Origin: Chloroflexi bacterium GWB2_54_36
GTDB lineage: Bacteria; Chloroflexota; Anaerolineae; Anaerolineales; Anaerolineaceae
Assembly: GCA_001796355.1 (NCBI GenBank)
Contig: MGMG01000080.1
Span: 1 to 32,113 of the forward strand
Direction of reading: 5' to 3'
DNA length: 32,113 nt
Numbering within the stretch: the stretch's first letter is position 1; each line of letters opens with the position of its first letter. Under the pieces are notes generated by a model. It was not told the origin of the DNA and searched no databases. It saw only the letters and a list, made by a program, of their open reading frames with translations. Made by a program: the position numbers and the translations under genes. Shown piece by piece: positions 23,223 to 32,113 of the stretch.

Positions 23223-26129
23223 TCATGCCTCGGGCCAATTAATATGATGTTCCTCGACATACTGGCTCAAGAATTGACCCGTATAAGAATCCGGATTGGC
23301 GCACACCTCTTCCGGGGTACCCGCTGCCACCAGCAGACCGCCGCGGTCCCCGCCATCCGGGCCGAGGTCAATAATATAATCTGCCACCTTGATAATATCC
23401 AGGTTATGTTCGATGATCAGCACCGAATTGCCAGCATCCACCAACCGCTGCAGTACCTCGATCAGCTTGTGGACATCCGCGGCATGCAGTCCAACCGACG
23501 GCTCATCCAGTACGTACAGCGTCCGGCCGGTCGCCCGGCGCGACAATTCGCGACCTAGCTTGACCCGCTGCGCTTCGCCGCCCGAGAGCGTAGTGGCTGG
23601 CTGGCCAATGCGGATATAGCCAAGGCCGACATCATTCAGCGTACGCAGCTTGTTGACAATCGCCGGGAAGGCTGTAAAAATCTCCAGCCCTTCGCTGACG
23701 GTTGTATCCAGCACGTCTGCAATGCTCTTGCCCTTGAAATGCACTTGCAGCGTCTCGCGATTGAAGCGCGCGCCATGGCAAACATCGCACGGGACATAGA
23801 TGTCCGGCAGAAACTGCATTTCGATCTTCAGCTGACCCTGTCCCTGGCAGGCCTCACAGCGCCCGCCGTGGACATTGAATGAAAAGCGACCGGCTTTGTA
23901 GCCGCGGATTTTACTCTCCGGCAATTCCGCGAACAATTTGCGGATTTCATCGAACATTCCGGTATAGGTGCCCGGATTGGAACGTGGGGTGCGTCCGATC
24001 GGGGATTGATCGATGTTGATAATCTTATCCAGCAGTTCGATGCCTTCGATCCGCTCGTAATCACCGGGGTAAGTGTGTGCCCCGTTCAAATCGCGCGCCA
24101 GAGCATTGTACAGCACATCCACCATCAAGGTTGACTTACCCGATCCCGACACGCCGGTAATGCACACCAGTTTGCCCAGCGGAATCTTGACATCCAGATC
24201 TTTGAGGTTGTTGGCGCGGGCGCCCACCACCCGCAGCGATTTTCCATTGCCGTTGCGCCGTTTTTCAGGCACCGGCACTTGCAGCCTGCCTGACAGATAT
24301 GCCCCGGTTATTGATTTTGGGTTATCGTAAATTTGGTCGGGAGTGCCTTCGGCAATCACATAACCGCCGTGCTCACCGGCGCCGGGTCCAAGATCGATGA
24401 TCCAATCCGCTTCGCGAATGGTCTCTTCATCATGCTCGACCACCAGGACGGTATTGCCAAGGTCGCGCAAACCCTTCAAAGTTGCCAGCAAACGTGTGTT
24501 ATCGCGCGGGTGCAATCCGATCGAAGGCTCGTCCAGTACATACAGTACGCCCATCAGGCGCGAGCCAATCTGGGTAGCCAGCCGGATGCGCTGAGCTTCG
24601 CCACCTGAAAGCGAGGCGGCCGAGCGCCGCAAGGTCAGGTAATCCAATCCCACATCGACCAAAAAGCCAAGCCGCGCGATGATTTCTTTGAAAATGCGCC
24701 CGCCAATGGCCAGATCGCGCTCTGAGAGCGGCGAGTCCTCCCCTGCCAGCCGGCGCACCCAATCCAGGGTTCGCAGAACCGGCCAATCAGTCGCATCGAT
24801 AATATTTTGATCGTCAACCGTCACCGCCAACGCCTCAGGTCGCAGCCGCTTGCCGCCGCAGGTTGGGCACGGCCGGTTGTTCATGAATTCGGTGATTTTA
24901 TTGCGGATGTATTCCGAATTGGTTTCGCGGTAACGGCGTTCCAGATTTGGAATCACGCCTTCGAAGGCCATGGTGTAGGTCGCCTGGCGATCGTCTCTTT
25001 CCATGTGCATCTTGACTTCTTCACCGCCGGTGCCGTACAAAACCTTTTGCAGTTTATCCGGCGCCAGGCTGCTTACCGGGGCGTCCATGTTGATATGGTA
25101 CTTGGCCGCTACATTTTTAACCATTTGCCAGTAGTAACGGCCTTCGTCGCCGCGCGTTCCAGGCCACTCCAGCGCCACAATCGCGCCGTCGTTGAGCGAG
25201 CGTTCCTTATCCGGGATAAGTAAATCCGGGTCGATTTCGAGTTTGCTGCCCAGTCCCTGGCAGTCCGGGCAAGCGCCGTGCGGGGTATTGAAAGAAAAGG
25301 TGCGCGGTTCAATTTCCGGTAGGCTGATGCCGTGCACCGGGCAGGCCAGGTGCTCGGAATAAAAGTAATCCACCGGCGGGTCAGACGTGACATCCTGAAC
25401 GATCAGGTAACCCTCGCTAACTTTCAGCGCCGTCTCAACCGAATCGGTCAGGCGCGTACGCGCTGCGCGTTCATCTTCGGCGTTTTCCTGAGGGCTGAGA
25501 ACCAAACGATCCACCACCGCCTCGATATTGTGAATCTTGTAGCGGTCAAGGGTGATTTCTTCATCCAGAGAGTAAACCGTGCCATCGGCGCGCACACGCA
25601 CAAACCCGGCTTTGCGGATTTCATCGAACACCGCCTGGTAGGTGCCTTTCCGCCCCCGCACCACTGGCGCCAGGATCAGCAAGCGGGAACCTTCCGGCTT
25701 GTTTTCCAATATTTCAACGATTTCCTGGGCCGACTGGCGCACTACTTCCCGGCCGCAAATCGGACAATGCGGAATGCCGACCCTGGCGAAAAGCAGGCGC
25801 AGGTAATCGTAAACCTCGGTGACCGTCCCCACCGTCGAACGCGGGTTGCGTGATGTTGCTTTCTGGTCGATTGAGACCGCCGGCGAGAGCCCATCGATGG
25901 AATCAACATCCGGCTTTTCCATCTGCCCAAGGAACTGACGCGCGTAGGCTGACAGCGATTCGACGTAACGCCGCTGCCCTTCGGCAAAGATGGTGTCAAA
26001 TGCCAGGGAGCTTTTGCCCGAGCCGGATAGCCCAGTGATCACCACCAGTTGGTCGCGTGGGATCTCGACAGTAATATTCTTAAGATTATGTTCACGGGCG
26101 CCAACCACCCGAATGACATTATGTGTCAT
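23223..26129 (-). CDS. uvrA: Excinuclease ABC subunit A
   Basis: 968 aa. DNA-damage sensor of nucleotide excision repair; works as a dimer that loads UvrB. Two ABC ATPase modules: Walker [15 protein letters not shown] near residue 32 and [15 protein letters not shown] near 650, each with an LSGGEAQR signature and LDEPS Walker B. Zinc-binding cysteine sets are present: CPICG, CPVHG...[15 protein letters not shown] and CEACQGQG...CDVCHGARF. Length normal for the family (about 940-970). A putative LexA box overlaps its promoter, so SOS control is likely. Start ATG at 26129 with a GGGG-type site upstream. Confidence 0.98.
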   Translation of the reverse strand: MTHNVIRVVGAREHNLKNITVEIPRDQLVVITGLSGSGKSSLAFDTIFAEGQRRYVESLSAYARQFLGQMEKPDVDSIDGLSPAVSIDQKATSRNPRSTVGTVTEVYDYLRLLFARVGIPHCPICGREVVRQSAQEIVEILENKPEGSRLLILAPVVRGRKGTYQAVFDEIRKAGFVRVRADGTVYSLDEEITLDRYKIHNIEAVVDRLVLSPQENAEDERAARTRLTDSVETALKVSEGYLIVQDVTSDPPVDYFYSEHLACPVHGISLPEIEPRTFSFNTPHGACPDCQGLGSKLEIDPDLLIPDKERSLNDGAIVALEWPGTRGDEGRYYWQMVKNVAAKYHINMDAPVSSLAPDKLQKVLYGTGGEEVKMHMERDDRQATYTMAFEGVIPNLERRYRETNSEYIRNKITEFMNNRPCPTCGGKRLRPEALAVTVDDQNIIDATDWPVLRTLDWVRRLAGEDSPLSERDLAIGGRIFKEIIARLGFLVDVGLDYLTLRRSAASLSGGEAQRIRLATQIGSRLMGVLYVLDEPSIGLHPRDNTRLLATLKGLRDLGNTVLVVEHDEETIREADWIIDLGPGAGEHGGYVIAEGTPDQIYDNPKSITGAYLSGRLQVPVPEKRRNGNGKSLRVVGARANNLKDLDVKIPLGKLVCITGVSGSGKSTLMVDVLYNALARDLNGAHTYPGDYERIEGIELLDKIINIDQSPIGRTPRSNPGTYTGMFDEIRKLFAELPESKIRGYKAGRFSFNVHGGRCEACQGQGQLKIEMQFLPDIYVPCDVCHGARFNRETLQVHFKGKSIADVLDTTVSEGLEIFTAFPAIVNKLRTLNDVGLGYIRIGQPATTLSGGEAQRVKLGRELSRRATGRTLYVLDEPSVGLHAADVHKLIEVLQRLVDAGNSVLIIEHNLDIIKVADYIIDLGPDGGDRGGLLVAAGTPEEVCANPDSYTGQFLSQYVEEHHINWPEA

Positions 26130-26165
26130 AGTTACCCCGGAAATGAAATCGAATATATTTTCTAA

Positions 26166-26194
26166 ATTATATCATAACCAACGCAAAATGGAAC
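26166..26194 (-). promoter_or_regulatory. Predicted uvrA promoter
   Basis: On the minus strand GTTCCA (26194-26189), a 17-nt spacer, and a perfect TATAAT (26171-26166), about 37 nt before the uvrA ATG. The weak -35 is embedded in the LexA-like box. Confidence 0.55.
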
Positions 26195-26203
26195 GCCCGT
26201 TCT
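26190..26203. promoter_or_regulatory. Putative LexA/SOS box upstream of uvrA (GAAC-N4-GTTC)
   Basis: The perfect dyad GAACGCCCGTTC occupies 26191-26202. Read on the minus strand with flanks it is AGAACGGGCGTTCC, matching the B. subtilis LexA consensus CGAACRNRYGTTYC at 13 of 14 positions. It overlaps the -35 of the uvrA promoter, where a repressor would block RNA polymerase. uvrA is a classic SOS gene. Confidence 0.7.
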
Positions 26204-26311
26204 GCGATAATTTTTAGCAACTTGTAATTCTACCCCAGATGGCGGGGATTAATCCAGCAGAGAATTTTATATTCGGGTATGAAATATCCCATTCGGTTTA
26301 CCCGCTCGATA

Positions 26312-26352
26312 TATAATGAGTCCAGGTTTTTATCCTGCCACCGAACAGGGAG
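26312..26352 (+). promoter_or_regulatory. -10 box and ribosome-binding site for the MFS transporter
   Basis: TATAAT at 26312-26317 (no clear -35) and AGGGAG at 26347-26352, 6 nt before the ATG at 26359. The LexA-like box is more than 100 bp upstream and unlikely to act on this gene. Confidence 0.45.
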
Positions 26353-26358
26353 TCTCCC

Positions 26359-27687
26359 ATGGACGAACAACTGCACAAAAAGGCCATTCGCGCCTGGACG
26401 ATGTATGATTGGGGCAATTCCGCCTTCGCCACCACTATTATGGCCGCGGTCCTGCCGGTGTATTACAGCTCAGTGGCTGCCGCTGGCCTGGAAAAGAATA
26501 TGGCTACCGCCTATTGGGGGTACACGACCGCTTTTGCTGCCTTGCTGGCTGCCCTGATCAGCCCGGTGCTGGGCGCGGTAGCCGACTTCCGCGGTTCAAA
26601 GAAAAAATTCCTCACCATCTTTATGGTCATCGGCGTAACCGCCACTGCCTTGCTCTATTTTGTGAGCACCGGCGACTACCTGCTGGCTTCGCTGTTATTC
26701 GTCTTCGGGCAAATTGGCTTTGCTGGCAGCCTGGTGTATTACGATGCCCTCTTGCCGCATGTTGCCTATCCGGACGAGATCGACCAGGTTTCCTCGCGCG
26801 GTTACGCCATGGGTTACATCGGCGGCGGAGTTCTACTGGCGGTCAATCTGGCAATGATTCTTTTTGTACCGACCCTCTTCCCGGAAGGTCAAAGGGACAC
26901 CATGACCGGCCTGATGACCCGTCTGACATTCGTCACCGTCGCCATCTGGTGGTTTATTTTCACATTGCCGCTGCTGCGGCATGTTTCAGAGCCAGCACGG
27001 CGGATTTTGCCCGGCGAGGCCGGTTTCAAGCCATTAGAGGCCAGTTTCAAACGCCTCTCCCAGACATTTAAGGACATCAGTCACTACCGCGACCTGGCTA
27101 CCTTTCTACTGGCCTTCTGGGTTTACGCCAACGGCATCGGCACCATCATCACCATGGCAACGATTTACGGAGCGGAAATTGGCCTGGGTCAAACGACTTT
27201 GATTGGCACGCTGCTGATGGTGCAGTTCCTGGCAGCGCCCTTCGCGATCCTGTTTGGCAGGCTGGCGCGAAAAATTGGCGCCAAACGCTCCATCTATCTG
27301 GCGTTGGTGGTCTATTCCCTTATCTCGATCCTCGGTTATTTCCTGCAGTTCGAATGGCAGTTCTGGGTGCTCGGCGCGTTGGTTGCTACCGTGCAGGGCG
27401 GCAGCCAGGCGCTCAGCCGCTCCTTGATGGGGAAAATGATGCCCAAGAGTAAATCGGCTGAGTTTTACGGCTTCTTTAGCGTCTTCGAAAAATTCGCCAA
27501 CGTTGCCGGCCCGCTGCTCTTCGGTGTGGTATCGACCATCATGGGCGAAAGCCGTTTGAGCATTATCTCTTTGATTGTCTTCTTCGTTGCAGGCACCATC
27601 TTACTGACGCGCGTCAACGTGCAGCGCGGCATAGAATCGGCTGCCAGGGATGAAGAGCAGATGGTCACCCAGCCTGCCGGGGTTTAG
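26359..27687 (+). CDS. UMF1/Atg22-type MFS transporter
   Basis: 442 aa with about 12 transmembrane segments. The opening RAWTMYDWGNSAFATTIMAAVLPVYY is the hallmark of the UMF1 family of the major facilitator superfamily, related to the fungal vacuolar effluxer Atg22. MFS loop motifs such as VADFRGSKKKF (between TM2 and TM3) and GRLARKIGAKRS are visible. These proteins are thought to export amino acids or other small solutes, but bacterial substrates are mostly unknown. It ends 3 nt before the convergent epimerase gene, with no terminator between. Confidence 0.85.
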   Translation: MDEQLHKKAIRAWTMYDWGNSAFATTIMAAVLPVYYSSVAAAGLEKNMATAYWGYTTAFAALLAALISPVLGAVADFRGSKKKFLTIFMVIGVTATALLYFVSTGDYLLASLLFVFGQIGFAGSLVYYDALLPHVAYPDEIDQVSSRGYAMGYIGGGVLLAVNLAMILFVPTLFPEGQRDTMTGLMTRLTFVTVAIWWFIFTLPLLRHVSEPARRILPGEAGFKPLEASFKRLSQTFKDISHYRDLATFLLAFWVYANGIGTIITMATIYGAEIGLGQTTLIGTLLMVQFLAAPFAILFGRLARKIGAKRSIYLALVVYSLISILGYFLQFEWQFWVLGALVATVQGGSQALSRSLMGKMMPKSKSAEFYGFFSVFEKFANVAGPLLFGVVSTIMGESRLSIISLIVFFVAGTILLTRVNVQRGIESAARDEEQMVTQPAGV

Positions 27688-27690
27688 GAT

Positions 27691-28101
27691 TTATTTCGCG
27701 GTAACTTCGTACAGCTCGACCAACACCCCGCCAGTGCTTTTAGGGTGAACGAAGGCCATTTTTCGGCCTGGGAGTTCCACAGGCGCCTCATTAATCAGCC
27801 GCACCCCCTTGGCTTTGAGATCACTTAGCATCTCGCTGATGTCGTCCACCTCAAAGCATAGGTGATGCATGCCGCCGCCTTTTTCAGCGATGAATTTGGC
27901 CACACCGGTGTCATCGCTGGTCGGTTTGACCAGTTCGACTTCGGCCTCCCCGACCGGAAGAAATACAACCGTTGATTTCTGGCTTGGGACGTCTTCGATG
28001 TGGTCCACATTGAGCCCGAGGGCATCCCGCCAGAAGACCAGTGAAGCATCGACATCCTGGATTGCAATTGCGACGTGGTTGATTTTTTTAATGCGTGCCA
28101 T
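27691..28101 (-). CDS. mce: Methylmalonyl-CoA epimerase
   Basis: 136 aa from ATG at 28101, the usual family length; the frame stays open upstream but that extension has no family similarity. Vicinal-oxygen-chelate fold: HVAIAIQDVDASLVFWRDALG at the N-terminus (His metal ligand), then HHLCFEVDDI (second His), FVHPKSTGGVLVELYE (final Glu ligand). It interconverts (S)- and (R)-methylmalonyl-CoA, next to the mutase that uses the (R) form; the mutase gene lies 34 nt upstream on the same strand. Together they serve propionate/odd-chain or branched amino acid degradation, or propionate formation. Confidence 0.95.
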   Translation of the reverse strand: MARIKKINHVAIAIQDVDASLVFWRDALGLNVDHIEDVPSQKSTVVFLPVGEAEVELVKPTSDDTGVAKFIAEKGGGMHHLCFEVDDISEMLSDLKAKGVRLINEAPVELPGRKMAFVHPKSTGGVLVELYEVTAK

Positions 28102-28135
28102 TTCACACCCTTTAATTAAAAAAAGTCGGTTGGCG

Positions 28136-29785
28136 TTAAATCCAGGCGGGGGGCTGATACTCACCCCAGACATTCCGTAACACACCGCAAATTTCGCCAA
28201 GCGTTAGATCATTCTCGACGCAAGTGATAAACAGCGGCATGAGATTTTCACGCCCGCGGGCGGCTGTCTCCAGGTGCGCCAGCAGTTCATTGGCGCGAGC
28301 AGCGTCGCGGGTCAAGCGCAGCTTTGCCAGACTGGCCCGTTGGTTATCTTCGATGGCCGGATTGGCAAGTAAACCTTCCAGCTCCATCTTTTCCTCGACC
28401 TGGAAAGCATTAACCCCTACCACAACCTGCTCTTTTTTCTCGACTGCGCGCTGGTAGTGGTAAGCTGAATCCTGGATCTCGCCCTGCATATAGCCGTTTT
28501 CAATGGCAGCCAACGCACCGCCCATATCGTCAATGCGCTTGATATATTCCATGGCGCGGTTGGCAATTTCATCGGTCAGGTATTCGATCATATATGACCC
28601 TGCTAATGGGTCGATGGTATCAGCAACGCCCGACTCATACCCGATCACCTGTTGGGTGCGCAGCGCAACCCGCACGGATTTCTCGGTAGGCAGCCAAAGC
28701 GCTTCGTCCATGCTGTTGGTGTGCAGTGACTGCGTCCCGCCCATGACCGCCGCCAGCGCTTGAATCGCCACTCGCACGACGTTATTTTCAGGCTGCTGGG
28801 CGGTCAGGGTCGAACCGCCGGTCTGGGTGTGGAAGCGCAGCATCCAGGATTTTGGATCTTTAGCGCCAAAGCGGTTGCGCATAATTTGCGCCCAAAGGCG
28901 GCGCGCCGCCCGGAATTTGGCCACTTCTTCCAGGAAGTTGTTATGCGCTGCAAAGAAAAAGGACAACTGCGAGGCAAAATGATCCACCTGCAGGCCGGAA
29001 TCGATGGCTGCCTGGGCGTAAGCAATGGCATCAGACAACGTGAACGCCACTTCCTGAACCGCCGTGGAACCCGCTTCGCGAATGTGATAGCCCGAGATGC
29101 TGATGGTGTTCCAGCGCGGAACTTTTTCCTCACAGTAGTGGAATACATCCGTAATCAAACGCATGGATGCCGCGGGCGGGAAAATATACGTTCCGCGGGC
29201 AACATATTCTTTGAGCACATCATTCTGTATTGTGCCGCGCAGCCATTTTTCGTCGACGCCCTGCCGGCGGGCAACTGCGATGTACATGGCCAGCAAGATC
29301 GATGCGGGCGCGTTGATCGTCATGCTGGTCGAGACTTTGTCCAGCGGAATGTCCTGGAAGAGCAGTTGCATGTCGCCCAGCGAGGAGATCGAGACACCCA
29401 CTTTGCCAACCTCGCCCATTGACATCGGGTCATCAGCATCGTAGCCAATCTGCGTCGGCAGGTCAAAGGCCACGGATAGGCCGGTCTGACCCTGCTGCAG
29501 CAGGTAACGGTAACGCTGGTTCGATTCCTCTGCGCTGGCGTAACCGGCATACTGGCGCATGGTCCACAAACGGCCGCGGTACATGGTCGGCTGGACACCG
29601 CGAGTAAACGGGTACTCTCCGGGAAAACCAAGCTGCTCCATATAGTCCGAGGGGGTGGGAATGCCTACCCGCGGGACAGGAATTTGAGAAGGCGAAAAAA
29701 ATTCCGGCTGACGTTCCGGATATTTGGAAATAAGAGGGTTGAGTACCTCATTCTCCCAGCGTTTTCGTTCGGCGTCTGGATTCAT
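28136..29785 (-). CDS. Methylmalonyl-CoA mutase, catalytic (substrate-binding) subunit
   Basis: 549 aa, TIM-barrel domain only. Clear markers: YTRG-like [90 protein letters not shown] and [15 protein letters not shown]. The cobalamin-binding domain of about 140 residues (DxHxxG) is absent, so this is the two-gene form in which a separate B12 subunit is needed; that gene is not in the window. The sequence favours methylmalonyl- over isobutyryl-CoA mutase because the epimerase is adjacent, but subfamilies are close. It is the first gene of a two-gene operon. Confidence 0.93.
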   Translation of the reverse strand: MNPDAERKRWENEVLNPLISKYPERQPEFFSPSQIPVPRVGIPTPSDYMEQLGFPGEYPFTRGVQPTMYRGRLWTMRQYAGYASAEESNQRYRYLLQQGQTGLSVAFDLPTQIGYDADDPMSMGEVGKVGVSISSLGDMQLLFQDIPLDKVSTSMTINAPASILLAMYIAVARRQGVDEKWLRGTIQNDVLKEYVARGTYIFPPAASMRLITDVFHYCEEKVPRWNTISISGYHIREAGSTAVQEVAFTLSDAIAYAQAAIDSGLQVDHFASQLSFFFAAHNNFLEEVAKFRAARRLWAQIMRNRFGAKDPKSWMLRFHTQTGGSTLTAQQPENNVVRVAIQALAAVMGGTQSLHTNSMDEALWLPTEKSVRVALRTQQVIGYESGVADTIDPLAGSYMIEYLTDEIANRAMEYIKRIDDMGGALAAIENGYMQGEIQDSAYHYQRAVEKKEQVVVGVNAFQVEEKMELEGLLANPAIEDNQRASLAKLRLTRDAARANELLAHLETAARGRENLMPLFITCVENDLTLGEICGVLRNVWGEYQPPAWI

Positions 29786-29820
29786 TGAAAGGGCTCCGAA
29801 TTAAATCCTTGGTTTGAAAG

Positions 29821-29840
29821 TCCCGGCAGGAACGCCGGGA
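29821..29840. other. Hairpin in the mutase leader
   Basis: TCCCGGC and GCCGGGA, 7 bp, 6-nt loop, about 36-55 nt upstream of the mutase start on the minus strand. It may be a leader structure controlling the operon. It is not a recognisable cobalamin riboswitch. Confidence 0.4.
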
Positions 29841-29939
29841 AATTGCTGCTATTTGACTGATTTCGTGAGCACGAATAAAACTACTCTAAGATGGCAACGA
29901 ATAATGATGTTATCAGTATAACCCAAGCAAAAAATAAAA

Positions 29940-29969
29940 TTGAGGGACAAAAATATGTTAAACTATAAA
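29940..29969 (+). promoter_or_regulatory. Possible promoter of the antiporter-PII-like operon
   Basis: TTGAGG (29940-29945), 18-nt spacer, TATAAA (29964-29969), about 90 nt before the antiporter start. Surrounding DNA is AT-rich. Confidence 0.4.
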
Positions 29970-30058
29970 CAATCTTCCCGAAAATAGCGCAGATGGAATT
30001 GTTCCCGGATGGGGGTCATGGGATCGCGTGATTGCAGAATTGCTAGAAAGGTTCTTTG

Positions 30059-31270
30059 GTGAGTTCATTCCTTCAATTGGCCTTTTTATTGACTTTGATT
30101 CTGGTTGCAGCAAAGGCCAGTGGTTACCTGGCGACCAAACTTGGGCAGCCGTCCGTTCTGGGTGAACTGATCGTCGGGTTGCTGCTTGGACCCTCGCTGG
30201 TAAACATTGGGCATTTGCCATTCATCACCGCCGCGCACGTCAGCGAAACGATAAATGAACTGGGCGAGCTGGGCGTACTTTTATTAATGTTTATTGCTGG
30301 ATTGGAATTACACCTGTCGGATTTGGCAAAAAACACCAAGGTCGCTGCCTACAGCGGTGTGCTTGGCGTTATCGTCCCGGTGGGTCTCGGCTTTCTGGCA
30401 GGCGAGGTATTCGGAATGAGCCTGGAAAATTCTGTTTTCCTCGGGTTGACTCTGGGCGCCACCAGCGTGAGCATCTCTGCACAAACCCTGATGGAGCTTA
30501 AAGTCTTACGCAGCCGGGTTGGCCTGGGTTTGCTTGGCGCGGCTGTCTTTGATGATATTTTGGTAATTCTGCTACTCTCCTCTTTCGTCGCGCTGGCAGA
30601 CGGCGGTTCCACGCTGCAGATTCTGCTGGTGCTGGCCAAAATGGTCGGGTTCCTGGCGCTTTCCGCTCTCTTCGGATTATGGGCTCTACCGCGTTTGACA
30701 GTTGCCGTCAGCAGACTGGCTGTAAGCCAGAATATCCTCACCCTTGCCCTCATCATCATGCTCACCTACGGGCTGGCAGCCGAATTGCTTGGCGGTATGG
30801 CTGCCATCACCGGGACGTTTGTTGCCGGGCTGATGTTCAGCCGCACGCCCGAGAAAGCACAGATCGAAGGCGGGTTGCGCGCCTTGAGTTACGCTTTTTT
30901 TGTGCCCATCTTTTTTGTCAACATCGGCCTGTCGATCGACTTGCGGCAGGTGAGTCCTTCTGCCTTGTGGTTGATGCTGGCAATTACACTGCTGGCGGTG
31001 ATCGGAAAAATCCTCGGATCCGGGTTAGGCGCGCGGCTGGGTAAATTCTCGTGGTTGGAATCGTTACAACTTGGTATCGGTATGGTTTCCCGCGGCGAAG
31101 TTGGGCTTATCGTGGCGTCCATCGGTCTGGCAGCCGGTCACCTGACTGACGATGCCTTTTCAGCCGTGGTCGGCATGATTTTAATAACCACCCTGATCAC
31201 CCCCCCGCTGCTGCGGGCGACATTTAAAGTTGCCCCAGAAAAACCAGCGGAACTTGTGGCTACGGAATGA
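30059..31270 (+). CDS. CPA2-type cation/proton antiporter (KefB/NapA-like), membrane domain only
   Basis: 403 aa from GTG at 30059, chosen over a TTG one codon upstream because AAAGG lies 7 nt before it. About 12-13 transmembrane helices. Conserved segments: KLGQPSVLGELIVGLLLGPS, LGELGVLLLMFIAGLE, GLTLGATSVSISAQTLMEL (the first half of the unwound-helix region), VFDDILVILLLS (the DD ion-binding pair of this family is present), and VSRGEVGLIVASIG. It exchanges Na+ or K+ for protons across the inner membrane. No C-terminal TrkA/RCK domain is present; the small PII-like protein encoded 21 nt downstream may supply regulation in trans. Confidence 0.9.
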   Translation: MSSFLQLAFLLTLILVAAKASGYLATKLGQPSVLGELIVGLLLGPSLVNIGHLPFITAAHVSETINELGELGVLLLMFIAGLELHLSDLAKNTKVAAYSGVLGVIVPVGLGFLAGEVFGMSLENSVFLGLTLGATSVSISAQTLMELKVLRSRVGLGLLGAAVFDDILVILLLSSFVALADGGSTLQILLVLAKMVGFLALSALFGLWALPRLTVAVSRLAVSQNILTLALIIMLTYGLAAELLGGMAAITGTFVAGLMFSRTPEKAQIEGGLRALSYAFFVPIFFVNIGLSIDLRQVSPSALWLMLAITLLAVIGKILGSGLGARLGKFSWLESLQLGIGMVSRGEVGLIVASIGLAAGHLTDDAFSAVVGMILITTLITPPLLRATFKVAPEKPAELVATE

Positions 31271-31291
31271 ATAGACAAAGGAGTGCCCTTC

Positions 31292-31651
31292 ATGCACATG
31301 ATTCTGCTCGTTCTCAATAATCCAGGATTGATGGATGATATCCTGAACGCCTGGGAAGAAGCAGGCGTCGGCGGAATCACCATTCTGCCAAGCACAGGAA
31401 TGGCGCGCATCCGCGAAAAGGGCGCCTGGCGCGATGATCTACCACTCATCCCAAGCCTGGAAGATTTTCATGACTATGTCGAATCGCTCAACCGCACCTT
31501 GTTTACCATCGTACCGTCAGATGAGATGGTGGATAAGGTTATCGAGGCCACCCAGCGCATTACCGGCGACCTGAACGATCCCCACACTGGCATCTTGGTC
31601 ACCCTGCCGGTTGATCGCTTCATCGGCATACATCGCAACCCGCAATCCTGA
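31292..31651 (+). CDS. Small PII-like (GlnB/CutA-superfamily) protein
   Basis: 119 aa from ATG at 31292 with AAGGAG 8 nt upstream; a GTG three codons earlier is less likely because it lies within that site. The predicted pattern is the ferredoxin-like beta-alpha-beta repeat of PII proteins: MHMILLVLNNPGLMDDILNAWEEAGVGGITILPSTG, a flexible loop (about 37-60), then NRTLFTIVPSDEMVDKVIEATQRITGD and GILVTLPVDRFIG. It lacks the PII uridylylated Tyr signature, so it is a PII-like relative rather than GlnB. The 21-nt gap after the antiporter gene suggests a nucleotide- or ion-sensing partner that binds the transporter, as other PII-like proteins do. Fold moderately sure, partner inferred. Confidence 0.7.
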   Translation: MHMILLVLNNPGLMDDILNAWEEAGVGGITILPSTGMARIREKGAWRDDLPLIPSLEDFHDYVESLNRTLFTIVPSDEMVDKVIEATQRITGDLNDPHTGILVTLPVDRFIGIHRNPQS

Positions 31652-31707
31652 GTTGCGCTGGCAGGGACGGGCAAGGAAATGGGGGAGTAGAATACTCGAA
31701 CGTTTGA

Positions 31708-31779
<72 letters not shown>

Positions 31780-31790
31780 CTATTTTCCAG

Positions 31791-31812
31791 ACGACCAGGA
31801 ATGGTCGTTTTT
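31791..31812 (+). terminator. Intrinsic terminator of tRNA-fMet
   Basis: ACGACCA and TGGTCGT form a 7-bp stem with a GGAA tetraloop, followed by TTTT. Placed 11 nt after the tRNA end. Confidence 0.85.
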
Positions 31813-31850
31813 GGTTTAAACATGCGTTGATTCCTTGAACTATTTAATTG

Positions 31851-31891
31851 AGAAGAGAAATATTTTATTGATTACAAAACGGTTCTCTTCT
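31851..31891. repeat. Inverted repeat AGAAGAGAA / TTCTCTTCT
   Basis: Perfect 9-bp arms (31851-31859, 31883-31891) separated by 23 nt of AT-rich DNA. Could be a protein-binding site or a weak stem. Confidence 0.5.
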
Positions 31892-31961
31892 GGAGATAGA
31901 TCAAGATTATCATTTCAGTAATTCCATTGCAATATACCAATATCGGTAGGTTATTAACCTG

Positions 31962-31987
31962 AAAACCTATCCATTTCGATAGGTTTT
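31962..31987. terminator. Symmetric A/T-flanked hairpin, possible bidirectional terminator
   Basis: AAAACCTATC and GATAGGTTTT pair perfectly over 10 bp around a 6-nt loop. An A-run on one side and T-run on the other allow termination on either strand, but the T-run is within the stem and is followed by GGGG, so efficiency is uncertain. Confidence 0.55.
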
Positions 31988-32113
31988 GGGGATTTGGGCG
32001 TATTTATTATGGAAAAATGTTGGTGTAACATTCTTTCTGTAAATTGCTGAACCTTAACAAAAGGGGTGAGTCAGAAGTATCCTTAGTGTCGGCAAACACC
32101 ATAAGGAGAAGCC

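Larger units (their letters stand above)
31780..32113. other. Gene-free 3' end with terminators, inverted repeats and a ribosome-binding site
   Basis: No coding frame is supported. It holds the tRNA terminator (31791-31812), an inverted repeat at 31851-31891, a small palindrome AGGTTA-t-TAACCT at 31948-31960 and a hairpin at 31962-31987. The last bases contain AAGGAG (32103-32108), properly placed for a plus-strand gene starting just past the window. Confidence 0.65.

Noticed and set aside
28102..28200. Longer epimerase with about 33 extra N-terminal residues
   Set aside because: The extension overlaps the 3' end of the mutase gene and has no family similarity; the ATG at 28101 gives the standard length.
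29821..29840. Cobalamin riboswitch in front of the B12-dependent mutase
   Set aside because: Only a 7-bp hairpin is present; the B12-box consensus is not seen.

Overview
The window reads as chromosomal DNA of an anaerobic or facultative Chloroflexota bacterium, most likely class Anaerolineae. This rests on protein style, for example a solute-binding lipoprotein with an Ala/Pro/Thr/Glu-rich linker, a methylmalonyl-CoA mutase catalytic subunit without its B12 domain, and a uvrA preceded by a Bacillus-type GAAC-N4-GTTC box. It is an inference; no rRNA is present to confirm it. Coding density is high, and no transposase, phage gene or CRISPR array was seen.

Region 1 (about 1-21.3 kb, all minus strand) is dominated by one catabolic locus. 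In transcription order (right to left): folD, an 8-oxoguanine deaminase/SsnA-type amidohydrolase, adenine deaminase, a GntR/UTRA regulator, a YgeY-type M20 hydrolase, a YgeW-type knotted carbamoyltransferase, carbamate kinase, a BMP-family binding lipoprotein, its ABC ATPase and two permeases (NupNOPQ-like), a threonine-synthase-like PLP enzyme, a family 2 glycosyltransferase, a second unassigned PLP lyase-like enzyme, an uncharacterised 196-aa protein, a dihydropyrimidinase/hydantoinase, and two membrane proteins, the first resembling a proton-translocating NuoL/M/N subunit and the second cut by the window edge. The enzyme set matches much of the E. coli ygeW-ygeX-ygeY-hyuA-yqeA-ssnA locus linked to anaerobic purine/urate breakdown. 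Here it carries its own importer and regulator, has two other PLP enzymes where YgeX (diaminopropionate ammonia-lyase) would be expected, and lacks the molybdenum hydroxylase and ygfK genes within the window. The inferred logic is: import of nucleosides or bases, deamination of purines, hydrolytic ring opening of a cyclic ureide, release of carbamoyl groups as carbamoyl phosphate, and ATP formation by carbamate kinase. Hairpins divide the locus into probable transcription segments: after ssnA, after carbamate kinase, and after the binding protein.

Region 2 (21.5-26.1 kb) holds UDP-glucose 6-dehydrogenase (plus strand) facing uvrA (minus strand). Between them lies a 358-bp gene-free stretch with three strong inverted repeats. 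The uvrA promoter region has a near-consensus SOS box.

Region 3 (26.3-32.1 kb) holds a UMF1/Atg22-type MFS transporter (plus), methylmalonyl-CoA epimerase and mutase catalytic subunit (minus), a CPA2-type cation/proton antiporter followed by a small PII-like protein (plus), an initiator tRNA-fMet with a strong terminator, and a gene-free 3' end that closes with a ribosome-binding-site-like sequence for a gene just beyond the window.
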